A DNA stretch of 64,000 nt from Theropithecus gelada (taxonomy: Eukaryota; Chordata; Mammalia; Primates; Cercopithecidae): contig NC_037670.1 in the NCBI RefSeq assembly GCF_003255815.1, forward strand, positions 55,379,967 through 55,443,966, written 5' to 3'. The notes under the pieces were generated by a model. The model was not told where the DNA came from. It saw only the letters and a list, made by a program, of their open reading frames with translations, and made no database searches. Each line of letters begins with the position of its first letter. Position 1 is the first letter of the stretch. Below, piece after piece: positions 24,701-33,280 of the stretch. Both the position numbers and the translations under genes were made by a program.

Positions 24701-27120
24701 TTCAGAAAGTTATATATTTTCATACAATTATGTATTTTTTTCATCATGTTATTTTAAGTGGAAGACCTCTTTTCAGCATTTTATTTAGGGCACATGCAGT
24801 GCTTATATGCTTTTCCAGCATGTGTTTATTCTGGAAGATCTTTATTTTTTCTTTATTTTGTAGTACATTTTTGCTGTGTTTATTATTCTCACCATGAAGA
24901 TTTTTTTTTCAGTACTTTAACCATTGTACACAGTTCTTTATTGACCTGCAAGATTTCTATTGTCAAATGTTTCAGAGAACTATGCTTATAAATAATACCT
25001 CATTTTTATCTTACAGCTCCCAAGATTGTCTTCTGGTTAGCGACTTTTGAAACTTTGCTTAAAGATGTGTTATGGATCTTTTTGTGTATGTCCTAGTTTG
25101 TTTGTTTAGCTTCTTCATTTCTTACATTATTTTTTCTTTTAAATTTTTTCAGTTATTCTTTTTTAATTCCACGATTGTTTTGTTTTTATTATTCCAAGCT
25201 TATTGTTGATATTCTTATTTTTCTGATTTTATTTAGGCGTCTGGTTTTCCATTTTTCTCACTGAGCATAATATATTTTAAATTTTATTTTAAATTTAAAA
25301 TATATTTTAAAAATTAATATATGCCTCTTTATTTTTATAGTTGCTTTTTCAAAAAAATTTTTTTTTTATTAGACCATGTTGTCCTCATGTTTTGTATACA
25401 TTGTAATCTTTGGTTGAGATTTAAACATTAACATAAAACTACCTTTCATGATCTTTATAATGCAGCTCTTTCCTGGCATAGCCTGAAACCAATTATCTTG
25501 GCTAGAGATTCACAGAATCTCTCAAACATGTTCTCAGGATGTGTCTTGTCTGCAATTTTGCATTTATTTTTCAGTTAAAAGACTTCTCCATGTTTCCTCT
25601 TACCAGTAGGTAGCTACTTTCTACACCTGTTTTCTGCCCATGGACTGCAGTCTTTCTGCTGTTGTAACATTCACTTTTGATCCCAAAAGACTTAAAGGTG
25701 TCATTTCAAAAGTATACCACCATTTCATTCAGCACTTTCTATCATGGAAGACAGAAAGGCCCCTGCAAGCCATAAGTAAAGATATAGGTCCCAGTATTTT
25801 TCTGGTCTTTTATAATAAAAAAACAGTTTCTCCTAAAGACACCATATTCTTCTACTAGGGATGAGGAAGGGCTGTGTTGGGTGAATGTCGCAGACTTCTC
25901 TTCTCTTTATATATGGCTCTTGGCATTGTGCCCACCTGATGCACACACTTACTTTATTTATAAATTTCCAGCAAAGGTATTTTGATCACTGTGGTTTTGT
26001 TACATTTATAAACCTATGAAGGAATTGTGGCCTGTGGTAATTTGATATGCCATTTTGCTAATGTACCTTGTATAATTTTATGATTTGTAAAGTATATGTA
26101 TCTGAGTCTAGTAAGTGAAGTAACTTGTGATTTTTATGTCTTTCAGTTACATGTTCTCATTTCACCCAAGACCTTCAGCCAGAGCTGGGCATAAAAGATT
26201 CACTCCAAAAAGTAATACCGAGAATATATGGAAAATGTGAACATGAGAATTTACAAGTAAAAAAATGTAAAACCATGGGTGAGTGTGAGGTGCAAGAAGG
26301 AGGTTATAATGAAGTTAACCAATGTTTGTCAACTACCCAAAACAAAATATTTCAGACTCATAAATGTGTCAAAGTCTTCAGTAAATTTTCAAATTCCAAT
26401 AGACATAAGACAAGACATAGTGGAAAGAAACATTTGAAATGTAAAAAATATGTCAAATCATTTTGTATGGTTTCACACCTAAATCAACATCAGATAATTC
26501 ATACTATGGAGAAGTCCTACAAATGTGAAGAATGTGGCAAACCCTTTACCTGCTCATCAACCGTTACTAAACATAAAAGAATTCATACTGGAGAGAAACC
26601 CTACAGATGTGAGGAATGTGGCAAAGCTTTTACCTGGTCCTCAACCCTTACTAAACATAAGAGAATTCATACTGGAGAGAAACCCTACACATGTGAAGAA
26701 TGTGGCAAAGCCTTTAGCCGCTCCTCAACACTTACGAACCACAAGAGAATTCATACTGGAGAGAAACCTTACACATGTGAAGAATGTGGCAAAGCCTTTA
26801 GCTTATCCTCATCGCTCACTTACCACAAGAGAATTCATACTGGAGAGAAACCCTACACGTGTGAAGAATGTGGCAAAGCCTTTAACTGCCTCTCAACCCT
26901 TAAGAAACATAAGATAATTCATACCGGAGAGAAACTCTACAAATGTAAAGAATGTGGGAAAGCCTTTGCCTTCTCCTCAACTCTTAATGCTCATAAGAGG
27001 ATTCATACTGGAGAGAAACCCTACAAATGTGAAGAATGTGACAAAGCTTTTAAGTGGTCCTCAAGTCTTGCTAATCATAAGAGTATGCATACTGGAGAGA
27101 AACCCTACAAATGTGAGTAA
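12712..27120 (+). CDS. KRAB C2H2 zinc-finger protein, ZNF91-like, 399 aa (spliced: 12712-12714, 20428-20554, 21039-21134, 26147-27120)
   Basis: Joined exons give 1,197 coding bases plus stop, all in phase. The product is expected to be a nuclear DNA-binding repressor: KRAB recruits TRIM28 (KAP1) and heterochromatin enzymes, and the fingers pick the target, often a transposable element. Residues 2-75 form KRAB A+B, with FRDIAIEFSLEEW, the MLENY motif and a typical B box. Residues 76-143 are the linker. Residues 144-171 and 172-199 are degenerate fingers lacking the second cysteine. Residues 200-395 hold seven intact 28-residue fingers with TGEKP-type linkers. The protein stops four residues into finger eight. 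Many family members have 10-30 fingers, so this one is short. It may be functional or an early-stage pseudogene. I cannot name the orthologue, so no symbol is given. Confidence 0.85.
12715..13408 (+). other. KRAB-ZNF intron 1, 5' part
   Basis: Intron 1 starts with the GTGAGT donor and runs to 20427 (7.7 kb). This first part contains no recognised repeat. Its first 300 bp are GC-rich, as expected next to a promoter. Confidence 0.6.
13409..13700 (-). mobile_element. Alu, antisense (intron 1)
   Basis: Full antisense Alu ending 'CCACCACCCCGGCC'. The left portion is unusually CpG-rich and slightly deleted near 13500. Confidence 0.93.
13834..14137 (-). mobile_element. AluS/J-like, antisense (intron 1)
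   Basis: A (TTTA)n tail at 13837-13857 leads into an antisense Alu ending 'GCAGGCAGCC'. More diverged than its neighbours. Confidence 0.92.
14160..14456 (-). mobile_element. AluS-like, antisense, with target duplication (intron 1)
   Basis: A (TTTC)n tail and antisense Alu are flanked by TCAACTGTGCCTT (14147-14159) and TCAACTGTGTCTT (14457-14469), a 13-bp duplication with one mismatch. Confidence 0.94.
14470..15097. other. Intron 1, unassigned segment
   Basis: Poly-T and AT-rich tracts (14636-14648, 14772-14790). No exon or repeat family recognised. Confidence 0.4.
15098..15182 (+). mobile_element. Alu internal fragment
   Basis: Only the middle of an Alu is present ('CAGCCTGGCCAACATGG' through 'GCCTGTAATCCCAG'). 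Both ends are missing, so it is a truncated relic. Confidence 0.85.
15183..15736. other. Intron 1, unassigned segment
   Basis: Non-Alu, moderately GC-rich DNA. Text around 15480-15560 reads like an old retroelement relic, but I cannot assign it. No splice-bounded exon is convincing. Confidence 0.35.
15737..16183 (-). mobile_element. Alu, antisense, containing an assembly gap and a duplicated edge
   Basis: A long poly-T leads into an antisense Alu start, then 83 N (15809-15891), then poly-T and the same Alu start again, running complete to 'GCGCCCGGCC' at 16183. The 39 bases before the gap (15770-15808) are identical to 15913-15951. This is probably one Alu whose left edge was duplicated by the assembly, although two neighbouring Alus cannot be excluded. 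Confidence 0.85.
15809..15891. other. Assembly gap (83 N)
   Basis: The N run lies between two poly-T/Alu edges, in a homopolymer context. Confidence 0.99.
16188..16969 (-). mobile_element. L1 3' end fragment, antisense (intron 1)
   Basis: Reverse of an L1 3' end: 'CTCCCACTTATAAGTGACAACAT', 'GCTGCATCATGTTTCATGG', 'GTGCTGTAATAAACATATGC', 'GGCATTGCTGGGTCAAATGG'. After about 16.86 kb the text changes to the 5' part of L1 ORF2, so an internal segment is missing. No intact reading frame. Confidence 0.85.
16970..17252 (-). mobile_element. Alu, antisense, inserted in L1
   Basis: Flanked by CATTGAACTTT (16959-16969) and CATTAAACTTT (17253-17263), an 11-bp duplication with one mismatch inside L1 sequence. 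Confidence 0.93.
17253..17640 (-). mobile_element. L1 ORF2 5'-region fragment, antisense
   Basis: 'TTCTTGTCTTTTGCTAGCTTTGAA', 'TGCCTTAGCTGTGACCCAGAG' and 'TTTATTTCTGCCTTAATTTC' are reverse L1 ORF2 text. The same motifs recur in the full-length L1 at 58560-58800, which provides an internal comparison. Confidence 0.82.
17735..17828 (+). mobile_element. MIR fragment
   Basis: 'AAAATTAAATCACATTATG' and 'GAGCACATAGTACCTGCTTAATAAACG' fit the 3' part of a MIR consensus. An ancient, short piece. Confidence 0.6.
17829..18630. other. Intron 1, unassigned segment
   Basis: No repeat family recognised. Open frames at 17856-18137 lack domains. Nothing bounded by credible splice sites in a KRAB reading phase. 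Confidence 0.4.
18631..18928 (+). mobile_element. AluS-like (intron 1)
   Basis: Sense Alu with poly-A. 'GCAGTGTC' before (about 18621) and after (18929) the element suggests a short target duplication. Confidence 0.94.
19100..19406 (-). mobile_element. AluS-like, antisense (intron 1)
   Basis: Complete antisense copy ending 'GTGCCCGGCC'. AGCCTTCT occurs on both sides. Confidence 0.94.
19838..20150 (+). mobile_element. AluS-like (intron 1)
   Basis: Sense Alu from GGCCAGGTGCAGTGGCTCA to an A-rich tail with AAAAAG interruptions. Confidence 0.94.
20428..20554 (+). CDS. KRAB-ZNF exon 2 (KRAB A box)
   Basis: A poly-pyrimidine tract and CAG acceptor (to 20427) precede exactly 127 bp, the standard KRAB-A exon length, followed by donor GTGAGG. 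The translation after the exon-1 Met starts GLLTFRDIAIEFSLEEW and ends YRNLVFL plus one base of the next codon. The EEW tryptophan and the MLE motif, both important for TRIM28 binding in this domain, are present. The exon is in phase with exons 1 and 3. Confidence 0.95.
20555..21038 (+). other. KRAB-ZNF intron 2
   Basis: A 484-bp intron with donor GTGAGG and acceptor AATCAG. No repeat seen in it. Short intron between KRAB A and B is typical for the family. Confidence 0.8.
21039..21134 (+). CDS. KRAB-ZNF exon 3 (KRAB B box)
   Basis: Exactly 96 bp between acceptor AATCAG (to 21038) and donor GTAAGT (from 21135). It encodes GIAVSKPDLITCLEQ and continues to SKHP, a typical ZNF91-type KRAB B box. 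Both boundaries fall after the first base of a codon, matching exons 2 and 4. Confidence 0.95.
21135..21689 (+). other. KRAB-ZNF intron 3, 5' part
   Basis: Intron 3 runs from 21135 to 26146. The first part is AT-rich with no recognised repeat until L1 text begins near 21.7 kb. Confidence 0.5.
21690..23060 (-). mobile_element. Old L1 (L1M-type), antisense, split by an Alu (intron 3)
   Basis: Reverse L1 ORF2/3' text of an old family: 'AGAATTGCTGTGTTGTATAA', 'GTGGCCATTCTAATTGATA', 'CATTTCGTGGGTGGCAC', 'TGATGGCATGTCTAAGAAA', 'ATATCCAGTTTTCAACATT'. No intact frame. Divergence from the consensus I remember is high, so boundaries are approximate. Confidence 0.65.
22060..22371 (-). mobile_element. 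AluS-like, antisense, inserted in L1M (intron 3)
   Basis: A (TTTC)n/poly-T tail and complete antisense Alu. 'TTGTCCATTTCT' before and 'TTGACCATTTCT' after suggest a target duplication with one mismatch. Confidence 0.93.
23305..23592 (-). mobile_element. AluJ-like, antisense (intron 3)
   Basis: Strongly diverged antisense Alu ('CTCACTGCAGCCTAAACCTC', 'GGGTCTCGCCATGTTCCCAAGGCTGG'), a pattern typical of the oldest Alu subfamily. Confidence 0.88.
23722..24126 (+). mobile_element. MaLR LTR (MLT1/MST-type), solo (intron 3)
   Basis: 'TATGGTGTAGATGTTTGTGCC', 'CCTCATGAATGACTTGGC', 'GAGAGCTGGTTGCTTAAAGGA' and 'TTTATAAATTACTCAGTCTCAG' follow the order of an ERV3-class MaLR LTR. No internal sequence on either side. 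Confidence 0.8.
24127..25200 (-). mobile_element. Old L1 fragment, antisense (intron 3)
   Basis: AT-rich text with reverse L1 ORF2 traces ('GAAGACCTCTTTTCAGCATTT', 'CTGGAAGATCTTTATTTTT', 'TTTTTTCAGTACTTTAA'). Heavily decayed; family and borders uncertain. Confidence 0.5.
25201..26146 (+). other. KRAB-ZNF intron 3, 3' part, unassigned
   Basis: AT-rich; nothing recognised. Ends with the TTTATGTCTTTCAG acceptor of exon 4 at 26146. Confidence 0.5.
26147..27120 (+). CDS. KRAB-ZNF exon 4 (linker and zinc fingers)
   Basis: The exon opens after TTTCAG; TT completes the valine codon begun in exon 3. Seven intact C2H2 fingers occupy residues 200-395 (from 26518), each in the form C-x2-C-x3-F-x5-L-x2-H-x3-H, with V for L in the first. 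Helix residues -1,2,3,6 by eye are: C-S-T-K, W-S-T-K, R-S-T-N, L-S-S-Y, C-S-T-K, F-S-T-A, W-S-S-N. Fingers 5 to 6 have a GEKL linker in place of GEKP. The stop TAA (27118-27120) stands where a GAA codon of the next finger is expected. The finger DNA is nearly repeat-perfect, consistent with unequal exchange within the array. Confidence 0.95.
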
Positions 27121-28300
27121 CGTGATAAAGTCCAGCCCTCAGGCCTTATAATACATAAAATAACTTAAAAAAATCACTACAAGTGTGGAGAATGTGGCCA
27201 AGCCTTTAACCAGTTCCAAGCCTTTATTGTACATAAGATAATTCATATTGAACAAAAGTCTTATAAATGTAAAAAAGTAATAAAGCCTTTAACCAGCCCT
27301 CAAACCTTAAGGAACCCAAGAGAATTTATTTAAACAAAATTTTTTTGAGATGAAGTCTCACTTTGTCACCCATGCTGGAGTGCAGTGACATGATCTCAGC
27401 TCACTGCAACCTCTGCCTCTTGGGTTCAAGCAATTCTCCTGCCTCAGCCTCCTGAGTTGCTGGGATTACAGGCGCATGCAACCACACTGGCTGATTTTGT
27501 ATTTTTAGGGATTTTACCGTGTTGGCCAGATTGGTCTTGAACTCCTGACTTCAGGTGATCTACCTGCCTCTCAGCTTCCCAAAGCCTAAGAGAGTATATT
27601 AGACTCTACAAAGGTAAAAAATGTGGCAAAACCTTTAAGCACATCTCAGGCCTTACACAGTATCAGATTATTCATTCTAGAGAGAAACCCTACAAAAACA
27701 AAGAATGTGGTTAAAAGCTTTAGCTTTTAACTAATCTTGAACCCTTATTATACATTAAGAGAATTAATATTGAAGAGAAACCCTACAATAAGGAATATAG
27801 AAATGTCTTTTAAAAGTCCTCAAACATTTGTTTGAATAAATGTAAGATAATTGATATTGGAGACAACCCCTACAATTGTTTAAAAAAAAAAAAATTGTGG
27901 CAAAGCATTTAACAGGTTCTCCATCCTTATTAATTAAAAAAGTTTATACTGGAGAGAAACTCTACATACATAAAAAATATAACAGAGCATTTAACCACAC
28001 CTCAAACTTTTCTAAAAAAGAGAAATCATACTGGTGAGAAACTCCAGAAATGTGTTAAATGTGGCAAGGCCTTTAAATGGTAGTCACACGTTTATGGTAG
28101 GTAGGATAATTTATACTGAAGAAAACCCCTACAGATATGGAGAATGTGGCAAAACTTTTAACAAATACTCACCTTATGGCACAAGAAAGCATTTATACTA
28201 GAGAAAAATTGTACAAATACAAAGAATGTGAAAAGCCATTAATATCTGTTCATATCTTACTCAATATCAGAAAGTTTATACTTAATAAAAGCATTATAAC
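27121..28300 (+). pseudogene. Decayed C-terminal zinc-finger array in the 3' UTR
   Basis: After the stop, finger-like units continue out of frame and with many losses. Examples are 'TGTGGAGAATGTGGCCAAGCC' (27184), 'AAATGTGGCAAAACCTTT' (27618), 'GAATGTGGTTAAAAGC' (27703), 'AAATGTGGCAAGGCCTTT' (28054) and 'GAATGTGGCAAAACTTTT' (28141), with linker traces such as 'GGAGAGAAACTC'. At least eight remnants are visible, interrupted by an Alu at 27338-27585. They carry stops and frameshifts and are not translated with the gene. The presence of a longer ancestral array is inferred from them. Confidence 0.85.
27338..27585 (-). mobile_element. Alu, antisense, within decayed fingers
   Basis: An antisense Alu stops at 'CAGCTTCCCAAAG', lacking the final 40 or so bases, and finger-like text follows at once. 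A short internal deletion removes part of 'TTAGTAGAGACGGGG'. Confidence 0.9.
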
Positions 28301-28589
28301 CCAGGTGTGGTGGCTTATGACTATAATCCCAGCACTTTGGGAGGCCAAGGCAGGCGGATCACAAGGTCAGGAGTTCAAGACCAACCTGGCCAACATGGTG
28401 AAACCCCATCTCTACTAAAAATAGAAAAATTAGCAGGACGTGGTAGCATGCACCTGTAATCTCAGCTACTTAGGAAGCTGGGGCAGGAGAATTACTCGAA
28501 CCCAGGGTGTAGAGGTTGCAGTGAGCCGAGATCACACCACTGTACTCCAGCCTGGGCAACAGAGCAAGACTCCATCTCAAAAAAAAAAG
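28301..28589 (+). mobile_element. AluS-like, within the ZNF 3' UTR
   Basis: Sense Alu with poly-A. 'GCATTATAA' (28292-28300) before and 'GTATTATAA' after suggest the target duplication. Confidence 0.93.
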
Positions 28590-29490
28590 TATTATAAATG
28601 TGATTACTGTAAAAAGACCTTCAGAAAATGTAGGCCTTTAAAGACTATTTATCTGAAGACAAACATTTCAAACATAAAGAGGATTATAGTACCTTTACTT
28701 GTAATACAGATTTTATTGTACACATTTTATATTACAGGAAAACCCTGAAGCAGATGCTCAAACTTTAATGAACATCAGAGGATTTATATTTGAGAGAAAG
28801 TCTAAAAATGTAATGAATGTGAAAGAACATTTGTTTGAAAACTATAGCTTAGAAAACACCAGTTTCTACTAGAAAATATTTTTGCATATGTAGCAAATGG
28901 GGAAAATATATTTAATCAAAAATTAAGTCTGTATAAACATTTGAGGATTCACAGTAGAAAGAATGAAGGCACTGAAACTTCAGACATTATATTAAATCAG
29001 AGTGTTGAGTGTAAAAGAGATCCGAAGGTATCACTATATACATTTTAAAGAAGTAGATTTTTTTGGAGATTTATAATTACATTCGAGGAATGCTGCTTTT
29101 TCTGTAAAAAAAATTATAGATTTTCTAAGAAGCAAATAATAATGTAACTCAAGTCTCAAGTTAGTTCACGTTGATTCCTTCTTCCCATTGTTTGTGAAAG
29201 TATTTGATCAATTGCATCAGAGGTATGAGAGGTTGTTTTCTATAGGTGTCCATTCTTCATGAACTTTCCTATGAAAGAGTAAGGACATTAGGCTGTAAGA
29301 TGCATAATGAAAAATCTAAATGGAGAGGCTCTTTGTGGCTGACTTATAACATTGTTTTAGTGATGTATAAGGTGGGTGTTCACAGTAATACTCTGAATTC
29401 TAGTGAGAGGAAACTCTTTGAATGTTAGTAGTATTTTATCAATTGTACCTTTATGTAATACAATGTAATAAATTTAAAATTTTTTTAAAG
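28590..29490 (+). other. KRAB-ZNF 3' UTR, distal part
   Basis: One more finger-like relic ('AAATGTGATTACTGTAAAAAGACC' near 28596) is followed by AT-rich sequence of the kind found as a long 3' UTR in ZNF91-type genes. An AATAAA hexamer lies at 29467-29472, so the transcript probably ends near 29490. Confidence 0.65.
29467..29472 (+). terminator. Probable polyadenylation signal
   Basis: AATAAA followed by T-rich sequence (29478-29490). Chosen because it ends the region of UTR-like sequence; other AATAAA strings exist, so this is a reasoned guess. Confidence 0.5.
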
Positions 29491-29685
29491 ATTATGTGTG
29501 AACCTAATTTTTTCATTAAACATAATTGTTTTTAATGTGTTAAGACTATTGTGCTTTGAAAGAAGTGTTAATTTGCCATCAACTTTAACGTGTCCAATCT
29601 TACTTAAGGTTCTAGGTAAAAGATGGTAACAATATAGTATTTGTTAATGTAGGGGAATGACATCTCTAGTAATCTCTTTTTTGCC

Positions 29686-29704
29686 AGTGTGTGTGTGTGT
29701 GTGT
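29686..29704. repeat. (GT)n microsatellite
   Basis: About nine GT units directly next to the tail of the following antisense Alu. Confidence 0.9.
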
Positions 29705-29996
29705 ATTTGTTTTGGAGCGGAGTCTTGCTCTGTCACCCAGGCTGGAGTGCAGTAGCGAAATCTCAGCTCACTGCAGCCTCCACCTCCTGGGTCCAAGCGA
29801 TTCTCCTGCCTCAGCCTCCCAAGTAGCTGGGACTACAGGCACGTGCCACCAAACTTGGCTAATTTTTGTATTTTTAGTAGAGATGGAGTTTCACCATGTT
29901 GGCCAGGCTAGTCTCGAACTCCAGACCTTAGGTGATCCACTTGCCTTAGCATCCCAAAATGCTGGGATATAGGTGTGAGCCACCACGCCTTGCCTG
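29705..29996 (-). mobile_element. AluS-like, antisense
   Basis: Complete antisense Alu ending 'CACGCCTTGCC'. Confidence 0.94.
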
Positions 29997-30004
29997 CCAG
30001 TGGT

Positions 30005-30343
30005 TTTAAACTGCAAATAAGTGGAAGAATTTTGTTCCCATAGGTCAAATTTGTATTCTTTTTTATCTTATTTAAATTTTTTAAAAATTTTTGTGGGTAG
30101 TGTGCATACACACTTATGGCATATATGAGATATTTTAACACAGACATACAATATTTAATTATCACAGCAGAGTAAATGAGGTATTTATCACCTCGAGCAT
30201 GTACTTATCCTTTGTATTACAAACAATCCCATTATACACTTTTAGTTATTTCAGTATGTGCAATTGAATTATTATTAGCCGTAGGGTCATTTTCTGATCA
30301 TAAAAATTTCATGAGTATAATTAATATCCATACATTTCTGAGT
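30005..30343 (-). mobile_element. L1 (L1MA-like) 3' fragment, antisense
   Basis: 'GAGGTATTTATCACCTCGAGCATGTACTTATCC' (in parts) and 'TATTACAAACAATCCCATTATAC' match reverse L1MA/L1PB-type 3' UTR text. Fragmentary. Confidence 0.6.
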
Positions 30344-30354
30344 CATGATTAAAT

Positions 30355-30661
30355 TTTTTTTTTTTTTTTTTTTGAGACGGAGTCTCGATCTCTCGCCCAG
30401 GCTGGAGTGCAGTGGCCGGATCTCAGCTCACTGCAAGCTCGGCCTCCCGGGTTTACCCCATTCTCCTGCCTCAGCCTCCCGAGTAGCTGGGACTACAGGC
30501 GCCCGCCACCTCGCCCGGCTAGTTTTTTGTATTATTTTTTTTTTAGTAGAGACGGGGTTTCACCTTGTTATCCAGGATGGTCTCAATCTCCTGACCTCGT
30601 GATCCACCCGTCTCAGCCTCCCAAAGTGCTGGGATTACAGGCTTGAGCCACCGTGCCCGGC
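30355..30661 (-). mobile_element. AluY of Old World monkey type, antisense
   Basis: Antisense copy with 'AGTGGCCGGATCTCAGCTCACTGC' (in part) and 'GCTTGAGCCACCGTGCCC', the cercopithecoid markers. Target duplication CATGATTAAAT at 30344-30354 and 30662-30672. Confidence 0.95.
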
Positions 30662-30794
30662 CATGATTAAATATTTTTTTAAAATTGTTTTATATATTTT
30701 TTTACATGTGGCCTCTCTGCTGACAAACAAAAACAGACTTTTAGTTTTTATCTACATAGTTACATATACAAACGTATTACTCTAAAGATACACC

Positions 30795-31094
30795 AGCTGG
30801 GTGCAGTGGCTCATGCCTGTAATCCTAGCACTTTGGGAGGCCAAGGTGGGTGGGTCATTTGAGGTCAGGAGTTCAAGACAAGCCTGGCCAACATGGTAAA
30901 ACCCCATCTCCTCTAAAAATACAAAAAATTAACTGGCCATGGTCATGCGTGCCTGCAGTCCCAGCTACCCGGGAAGCTGAAGCAGGAGAATCGCTTGAAC
31001 CCGGGAGGCAGACGTTGCCGTGAGCTAAGATGGCACCATTGAACTCCAGCCTGGGTGACAAAGTGAGACACCATTTAAAAAAATAAAATAAATA
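30795..31094 (+). mobile_element. AluS-like
   Basis: Sense Alu; 'AAAGATACACC' before and 'AAAGATATACC' after form an 11-bp duplication with one mismatch. Confidence 0.94.
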
Positions 31095-31310
31095 AAAAGA
31101 TATACCTTAAGTGTAAGAAAGTTATGTAGCAAATGAGTGTGTTTGTGTGTGAGTCTGTATGCATTTTCAGAAGAAAAGAACAATATTGAAACAAAAAAGA
31201 TCATTTTAATAAGGTGGATAATTAACTAGAAACCTAGAAACCTCAGATATTCTGAAAGAAAAAAAAGCTATATCCTGTGCCCTGTATTGAATTCATAACT
31301 TTAAGATCTT
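31095..31310. other. Unassigned intergenic DNA
   Basis: AT-rich; nothing recognised. Confidence 0.4.
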
Positions 31311-31657
31311 ATACACCCAAATCTTATCTCAAATTGTAATTGCCGTGTGTCAAGGGAGGGACTTGGTGGGAGGTAGTTGGAACGTGGGGGAAATTTTCCC
31401 CCATGCTGTTCTCATGATAGTAAGTGAGTTCTCAAAAGATCTTTTGGTGTTATAAGTGGTGGTTTTTTCTGCTCTCCTTCTCTCTTGCTGCCTAGTGAGG
31501 AAGGTACTTGCTTCCCCTTTGCCTTCCACCATAATTGTAGGTTTCCTTAGACCCTAACCAACCATGCAGAATTGTGAGTAAATTAAGCCTCCTTTCTTTA
31601 TAAATTACCCATTCTCTGGTAGTATCTTTAATAGTAGGGTGAAAACAGACTAATATA
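31311..31657 (+). mobile_element. MaLR element 5' LTR (MST/THE1-type)
   Basis: Begins near 'CACCCAAATCTTATCTC', missing the first 20 or so bases, and runs through 'GGAGGGACTTGGTGGGAGG', 'TGCTGTTCTCATGATAG' and 'AAATTACCCATTCTCTGG' to 'CAGACTAATATAG'. Confidence 0.88.
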
Positions 31658-33024
31658 GAAAATTAATACTGGGAGTTTGGGGCACTGTTATAAAGATAAT
31701 TGAAAATATGGAAGTGCACTTTGGAACTGGGTAATAGGCAGACATTGAAACAGTTTAGAGAGCTCAGACAAAGACAGAAGATGTGGGAAAGTTTGGAACT
31801 TCCTAGAGACTTGTTAAATGCTTTTGACCAAAATGCTAATAGTGATATGAATGATAAAGTCCAGGTTGACGTGGTCTCAGATGGAGATAAGAAACTTACG
31901 TTTAAAATGGAAGCAGAATATAAAAATTTGGAAAATTTGCAGCCTGACCATGAGGTAGAAAATAAAACCCCATTTTTTGGAAAGAAATTCAAACCACTGC
32001 AGAAATTTGCAAAAGTAAAGAGGACCTCAAAGTTAATAGTCAAGACAATGGGGAAAATGTCTTCAGGTCATGTCAAAGATCTGAGGCAGGTCCTTCCATC
32101 ACAGGCCAGGAACCTTAGGAGGAAACAATGGTTTCATGGTCAAGGCCCAGGACCCCACTGCTCTATGAAGCCTCAGAACTTGGTGCCCTGCATCCCAGCT
32201 ACTCCAGATCCAGCTGTGGCTAAAAGGGGCCAAGGGACAGCTTGGGTTATTTCTTCAGAAAGGGCAATCCTCAAGCCTTGGTGGCTTCCATGTGGTGTTG
32301 GGCATGCGAGTACACATAAGACAAGCGTTGAGCTCCGGGAACCTTTGCCTAGATTTCAGAGGATGGATAAAAATGCCTGGATGTTCAGGCAGAAGTCTTC
32401 TACAGGGGCAGAGCCCTCATGGAGAGCCTATAATAGGGCAATGCAGAGGGGAAATGTGGGGTTGGAGCCCTCATGCAGAGTCCCCACTGAAGTTGCCTGC
32501 TAGAGTTGTGAGAAGGCCACTACACTCCAGACCCCAGAATGATAGATCCCCCATGAGCTTGCACTGTGCACCGGGAAAAGCCACAGGCACTCAATTCCAG
32601 TCCATGAAGGAGCTGCCCAAGGCCATGAGGGCCCACCCTTTGCATCAGCATGGCCCAGATGTGGGACATGAAGTCAAATGAGATCATCTCAGAGTTTTAA
32701 GACTTAAAGACTTCCCCGTTGGAGTTCAAACTTGCATGAGGCCTGTAGCGCTTTGGTTTTGGTAAATTTCTCCCATTTGAAATGGAAAAATTTATCCAAT
32801 GCCTGTACCCCCATTGTATCTTGGAAGTAACTAACTTGCTTTTGAGTTACAGGCTCAGTTACAAGGTAGTATGGACTTGCCTTGTCTCAGATAAGACTTT
32901 GGACTTACACTTTTGGGTTAATGCTAAAATGAGTTAAGACTTTGGGGAACTGTTGGGAAAGCATGTTTGGTTTTGAAATATAAAAAGGGCATGAGATTTG
33001 GAAGTGGCCAGGAGCAGAATGATA
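31658..33024 (+). mobile_element. MaLR element internal region
   Basis: Starts 'AATACTGGGAGTTTGGGGC' and contains 'TTGGAACTGGGTAATAGGCA' and 'GTGGGAAAGTTTGGAACTTCC', typical of MST/THE1 internal sequence, ending with the purine-rich 'GCCAGGAGCAGAATGATA'. MaLRs are non-autonomous ERV3-class elements with no functional polymerase. A 267-codon open frame lies at 31700-32503. I see no retroviral motif in it, such as a zinc knuckle, protease or reverse transcriptase site, and treat it as a fortuitous or relic frame. Confidence 0.85.
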
Positions 33025-33280
33025 CCCATGGTGTTTTCATGATAGTGAGTGAGTTCTCATGAGATTGGATGGTTTTATAAGTGGTAACGTTTCTGCTCTC
33101 CCTCTCTACTGCCACCTAGTAAAGGAGATACCTGCTTCTCCTTCAACTTCTGCCGTTATTGTAAGGTTCTTGAGGCCTCCCCAGCCATGTGGAACTGTGA
33201 ATCAATTAAACTTCCTTTCATTATAAATTTTCCAGTCGTGGGTAGCATATTTATGCAGTGTAAAAAGAGACTGATGCACA
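33025..33280 (+). mobile_element. MaLR element 3' LTR, 5'-deleted
   Basis: Directly after the internal 3' end comes 'CCCATGGTGTTTTCATGATAG', so about the first 130 bp of the LTR are missing. It then follows the 5' LTR to 'GACTGATGCACA'. The two LTRs differ at many sites, consistent with an old insertion. Confidence 0.85.

Noticed and set aside
26525..26917. A 130-codon plus-strand frame overlapping the zinc fingers
   Set aside because: It is the +1-shifted reading of the finger repeats; periodic finger DNA gives long shadow frames. The C2H2 frame is the real one.
31663..32043. A minus-strand frame of 126 codons in the MaLR
   Set aside because: It is the reverse shadow of the internal region of a sense MaLR element.
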